Origin: an uncultured Anaerococcus sp.
Lineage (GTDB): Bacteria; Bacillota_A; Clostridia; Tissierellales; Peptoniphilaceae
Assembly: GCA_945916625.1 (NCBI GenBank)
Contig: CAMEGY010000021.1
Span: 1-9,916, forward strand
DNA: 9,916 nucleotides
Direction of reading: 5' to 3'
Shown in pieces: positions 8,255 to 9,916 of the stretch; position 1 is the first letter of the stretch, and every line of letters begins with the position of its first letter. Under the pieces are notes generated by a model. That model did not search any database. It saw nothing but the letters and a program-made list of their open reading frames with translations, and was not told the origin of the DNA. Made by a program: the position numbers and the translations under genes.

Positions 8255-9739
8255 TTATTTTTCAATTATAGTATTATACTTTTCAAAAGCTTTTTCTACA
8301 TCTGTTGCATTAGATCCTAGAAACTGATCTATGCTTATAACAGTAGCTGGCATTCTTGTCGCTATAGCATAGACAGGTGCTTTTTCAATTATTCCATCTT
8401 TAATTCTATGAATCAAAATTTCATCAGGTGTTTGAATTAAAACATATCTTTGATTTGCCATAACTAAATAGTCTTTAAATTGTGTATTAATATTATAAAC
8501 CTGGTCTCTAGTTATAATTGAATTGTTGGGATTGAGCATGGAATCACCTATAGCTATATCAATATTGAAGAAATTTTGCATAAATTCATCGCCGCTCCCC
8601 ATTGATATAGAAGACTGAAATTCCCAAATACCTTGGTTTCTTACTATTCCAAAATTAGTATTATCAACACTCAAATCATCAAAATTAGTCTTCGGGAAAG
8701 TTTTATTTACTTCTTCTTTTACTTTTTCTCTAAAGATAGAATCACTTTGGTCTTCACCAGTAAACTCTTGAAGAGACATAAATTTATTATCTGCGATATT
8801 ATTTGTATCCATCAAGGCATATTTTCTAACAGGATTTTCATCATTCGTATCTGTATAATCTATTGAAATAAAACCATTTGAAACAAAGTTTAAGCGCATA
8901 TTAAGATTGATATCATTGAAGGTATAATTTTTAAGTAATACCTCACTATCATCCTTATCTTTTATCTTTATAGGGTATGCCTTTATTTCATCATATAGGT
9001 TTGTAATATTGTTTAAATCCAAAGTTACTTGCCAATATTCATCTTGATTTTTTATAAAAATATCTTCTGCCTTTTGGTATTTTATTGAGTCATCATCTTC
9101 AATTCTAATAAGATATGTGTAATATTTATATAGGGCATCTTCACTATTAGGATCTATTCTTTCCCTAACACCCAGAAGTAAAGACAAGTCTTCTGCAATT
9201 TCCTCTCCTTCTGTAGTTGTCGTTCTTTCCTTAGAGGCAAGTTTTGCATAAGAATCTTGAATTTTAGGATCTACCTTATCATCAATTCTCTTACAGCTTA
9301 TAATATTATCATCTTTAATAAAAAATAAATAATTATTGCCTGTAACAATGAAATCCCTAGAAAATAATTGACCTTGAGAAGCATTAATAACTACTACATT
9401 TCTATCCTTGAAGTTTTTAGGTATCTCTATTCCTCTATTTTTCATATAATCAGATAGCTTCACATACTTAGAATTAAAGCTAGGAGGAAATGCATAAGAA
9501 TTATTAATAGCAACCAAATTCTTATTAATATATAAATAATCTCCCAAATTTGTAGTAGTCGTCTCTTCCCCATAGCTTGTGGATTTTATTTCGACTACTT
9601 CCCATGTCCCTTTGATTATTGGAGCATCCTGCTTAGGAATTTGTATAAGTTCATTTAAGGCATCATTATTATAATTAGCACATGATGATAGTATGATCGA
9701 TATTATAGAAAATATAAAAAGTTTAATTAGTTTTTTCAT
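8255..9739 (-). CDS. Predicted lipoprotein of 494 residues in a histidine-kinase operon
   Basis: I do not recognise the family beyond its export signal. The N-terminus MKKLIKLFIFSIISIILSSC is a lipoprotein signal peptide with lipobox LSSC, so Cys20 should be lipidated and the protein held on the outer face of the membrane. After a short linker, IIKGTWEVVEI (about 41-51) recalls the opening strand of lipocalin-like domains (G-x-W); this is only a hint. The remainder, rich in Asp, Asn and Ile, looks like extracellular beta-rich sequence with no enzymatic motif seen. The ATG has GAGG seven bases upstream and lies within the last codons of the histidine kinase gene (17-base overlap). A role in sensing or modulating that kinase is inferred from context. 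No terminator follows; the rdgB promoter starts within four bases of its stop codon. Confidence 0.82.
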   Translation of the reverse strand: MKKLIKLFIFSIISIILSSCANYNNDALNELIQIPKQDAPIIKGTWEVVEIKSTSYGEETTTTNLGDYLYINKNLVAINNSYAFPPSFNSKYVKLSDYMKNRGIEIPKNFKDRNVVVINASQGQLFSRDFIVTGNNYLFFIKDDNIISCKRIDDKVDPKIQDSYAKLASKERTTTTEGEEIAEDLSLLLGVRERIDPNSEDALYKYYTYLIRIEDDDSIKYQKAEDIFIKNQDEYWQVTLDLNNITNLYDEIKAYPIKIKDKDDSEVLLKNYTFNDINLNMRLNFVSNGFISIDYTDTNDENPVRKYALMDTNNIADNKFMSLQEFTGEDQSDSIFREKVKEEVNKTFPKTNFDDLSVDNTNFGIVRNQGIWEFQSSISMGSGDEFMQNFFNIDIAIGDSMLNPNNSIITRDQVYNINTQFKDYLVMANQRYVLIQTPDEILIHRIKDGIIEKAPVYAIATRMPATVISIDQFLGSNATDVEKAFEKYNTIIEK

Positions 9740-9916
9740 CTTCTAACCTCGGTAGCATAACACTTACAACTGTCCCAACTCCATATTTTGACTTAATAAT
9801 AAGTTTGCCGTCATGAGCCTTGACTATCTCTTCACATATTGATAAACCTAAGCCTGTTTGAGACTTGGATGAGGATCCCTTGTAGAATTTACTTGCTACG
9901 AAAGCAATTTCATCAT
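9723..9916 (-). CDS. Sensor histidine kinase, C-terminal end (partial)
   Basis: The last 63 residues of a two-component sensor kinase enter from the right edge. The fragment holds the end of the HATPase_c ATP-binding domain: the F-box-like FVASKFYKGSSSKS, the G2 box TGLGLSI at about residues 20-26 of the visible part, and the closing beta strands (GKLIIKSKYGVGTVVSVMLP). The first complete codon starts at base 9914 and the stop is TAA at 9725-9723. The phosphorylated histidine, sensor region and any response regulator lie outside the window. The gene overlaps the lipoprotein gene by 17 bases, so the two are co-transcribed and probably translationally coupled. Which kinase family it belongs to cannot be decided from this piece. 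Confidence 0.9.
   Translation of the reverse strand, partial: DEIAFVASKFYKGSSSKSQTGLGLSICEEIVKAHDGKLIIKSKYGVGTVVSVMLPRLEDEKTN

Overview
The window is AT-rich and every supported gene lies on the minus strand, so transcription runs from high to low coordinates. The gene content (RuvC-RuvA-RuvB-QueA-Tgt-YajC, RecJ, a lipobox lipoprotein after a histidine kinase, SD-type ribosome sites, short sigmaA-like promoters) fits a low-GC Firmicute. By protein style I favour an anaerobic coccus of the Tissierellia/Peptoniphilaceae (Anaerococcus-like). The genus is inference only.

Layout in transcription order. (1) 9916-8255: the C-terminal end of a sensor histidine kinase, overlapping the start of a 494-residue lipoprotein of unknown function. 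(2) 8251-6005: a good promoter, then a tightly packed operon rdgB (house-cleaning NTP pyrophosphatase), a YfcE-type phosphoesterase, a three-helix membrane protein and a HAD-IB phosphatase, with each gene overlapping or almost touching the next. (3) 6004-5821: a 184-base intergenic region with a long-range stem, internal alternative hairpins and a T-tract, followed by a promoter. (4) 5820-5107: an unrecognised 237-residue protein whose stop codon is built into a terminator hairpin. (5) 5080-570: ruvC-ruvA-ruvB-queA-tgt-yajC, joined by overlaps and near-zero gaps and ending in a terminator that also starts in the stop codon. (6) 505-1: the start of recJ, running off the window.

Functionally, ruvCAB supplies the Holliday-junction branch migration and resolution complex, and RecJ the 5'-3' single-strand exonuclease used in recombination and repair. 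QueA and Tgt are the tRNA-modifying enzymes of the queuosine pathway. YajC is the Sec-associated small membrane protein usually found next to tgt. RdgB removes dITP/XTP.

I found no mobile element, CRISPR array, rRNA, tRNA or defence system. Most of the window is ordinary core genome. The points worth a second look are the ruvC leader (promoter, hairpin, no SD), the structured 5890-5965 region, a slip-prone A7 run that could fuse two operon genes, and two uncharacterised proteins.
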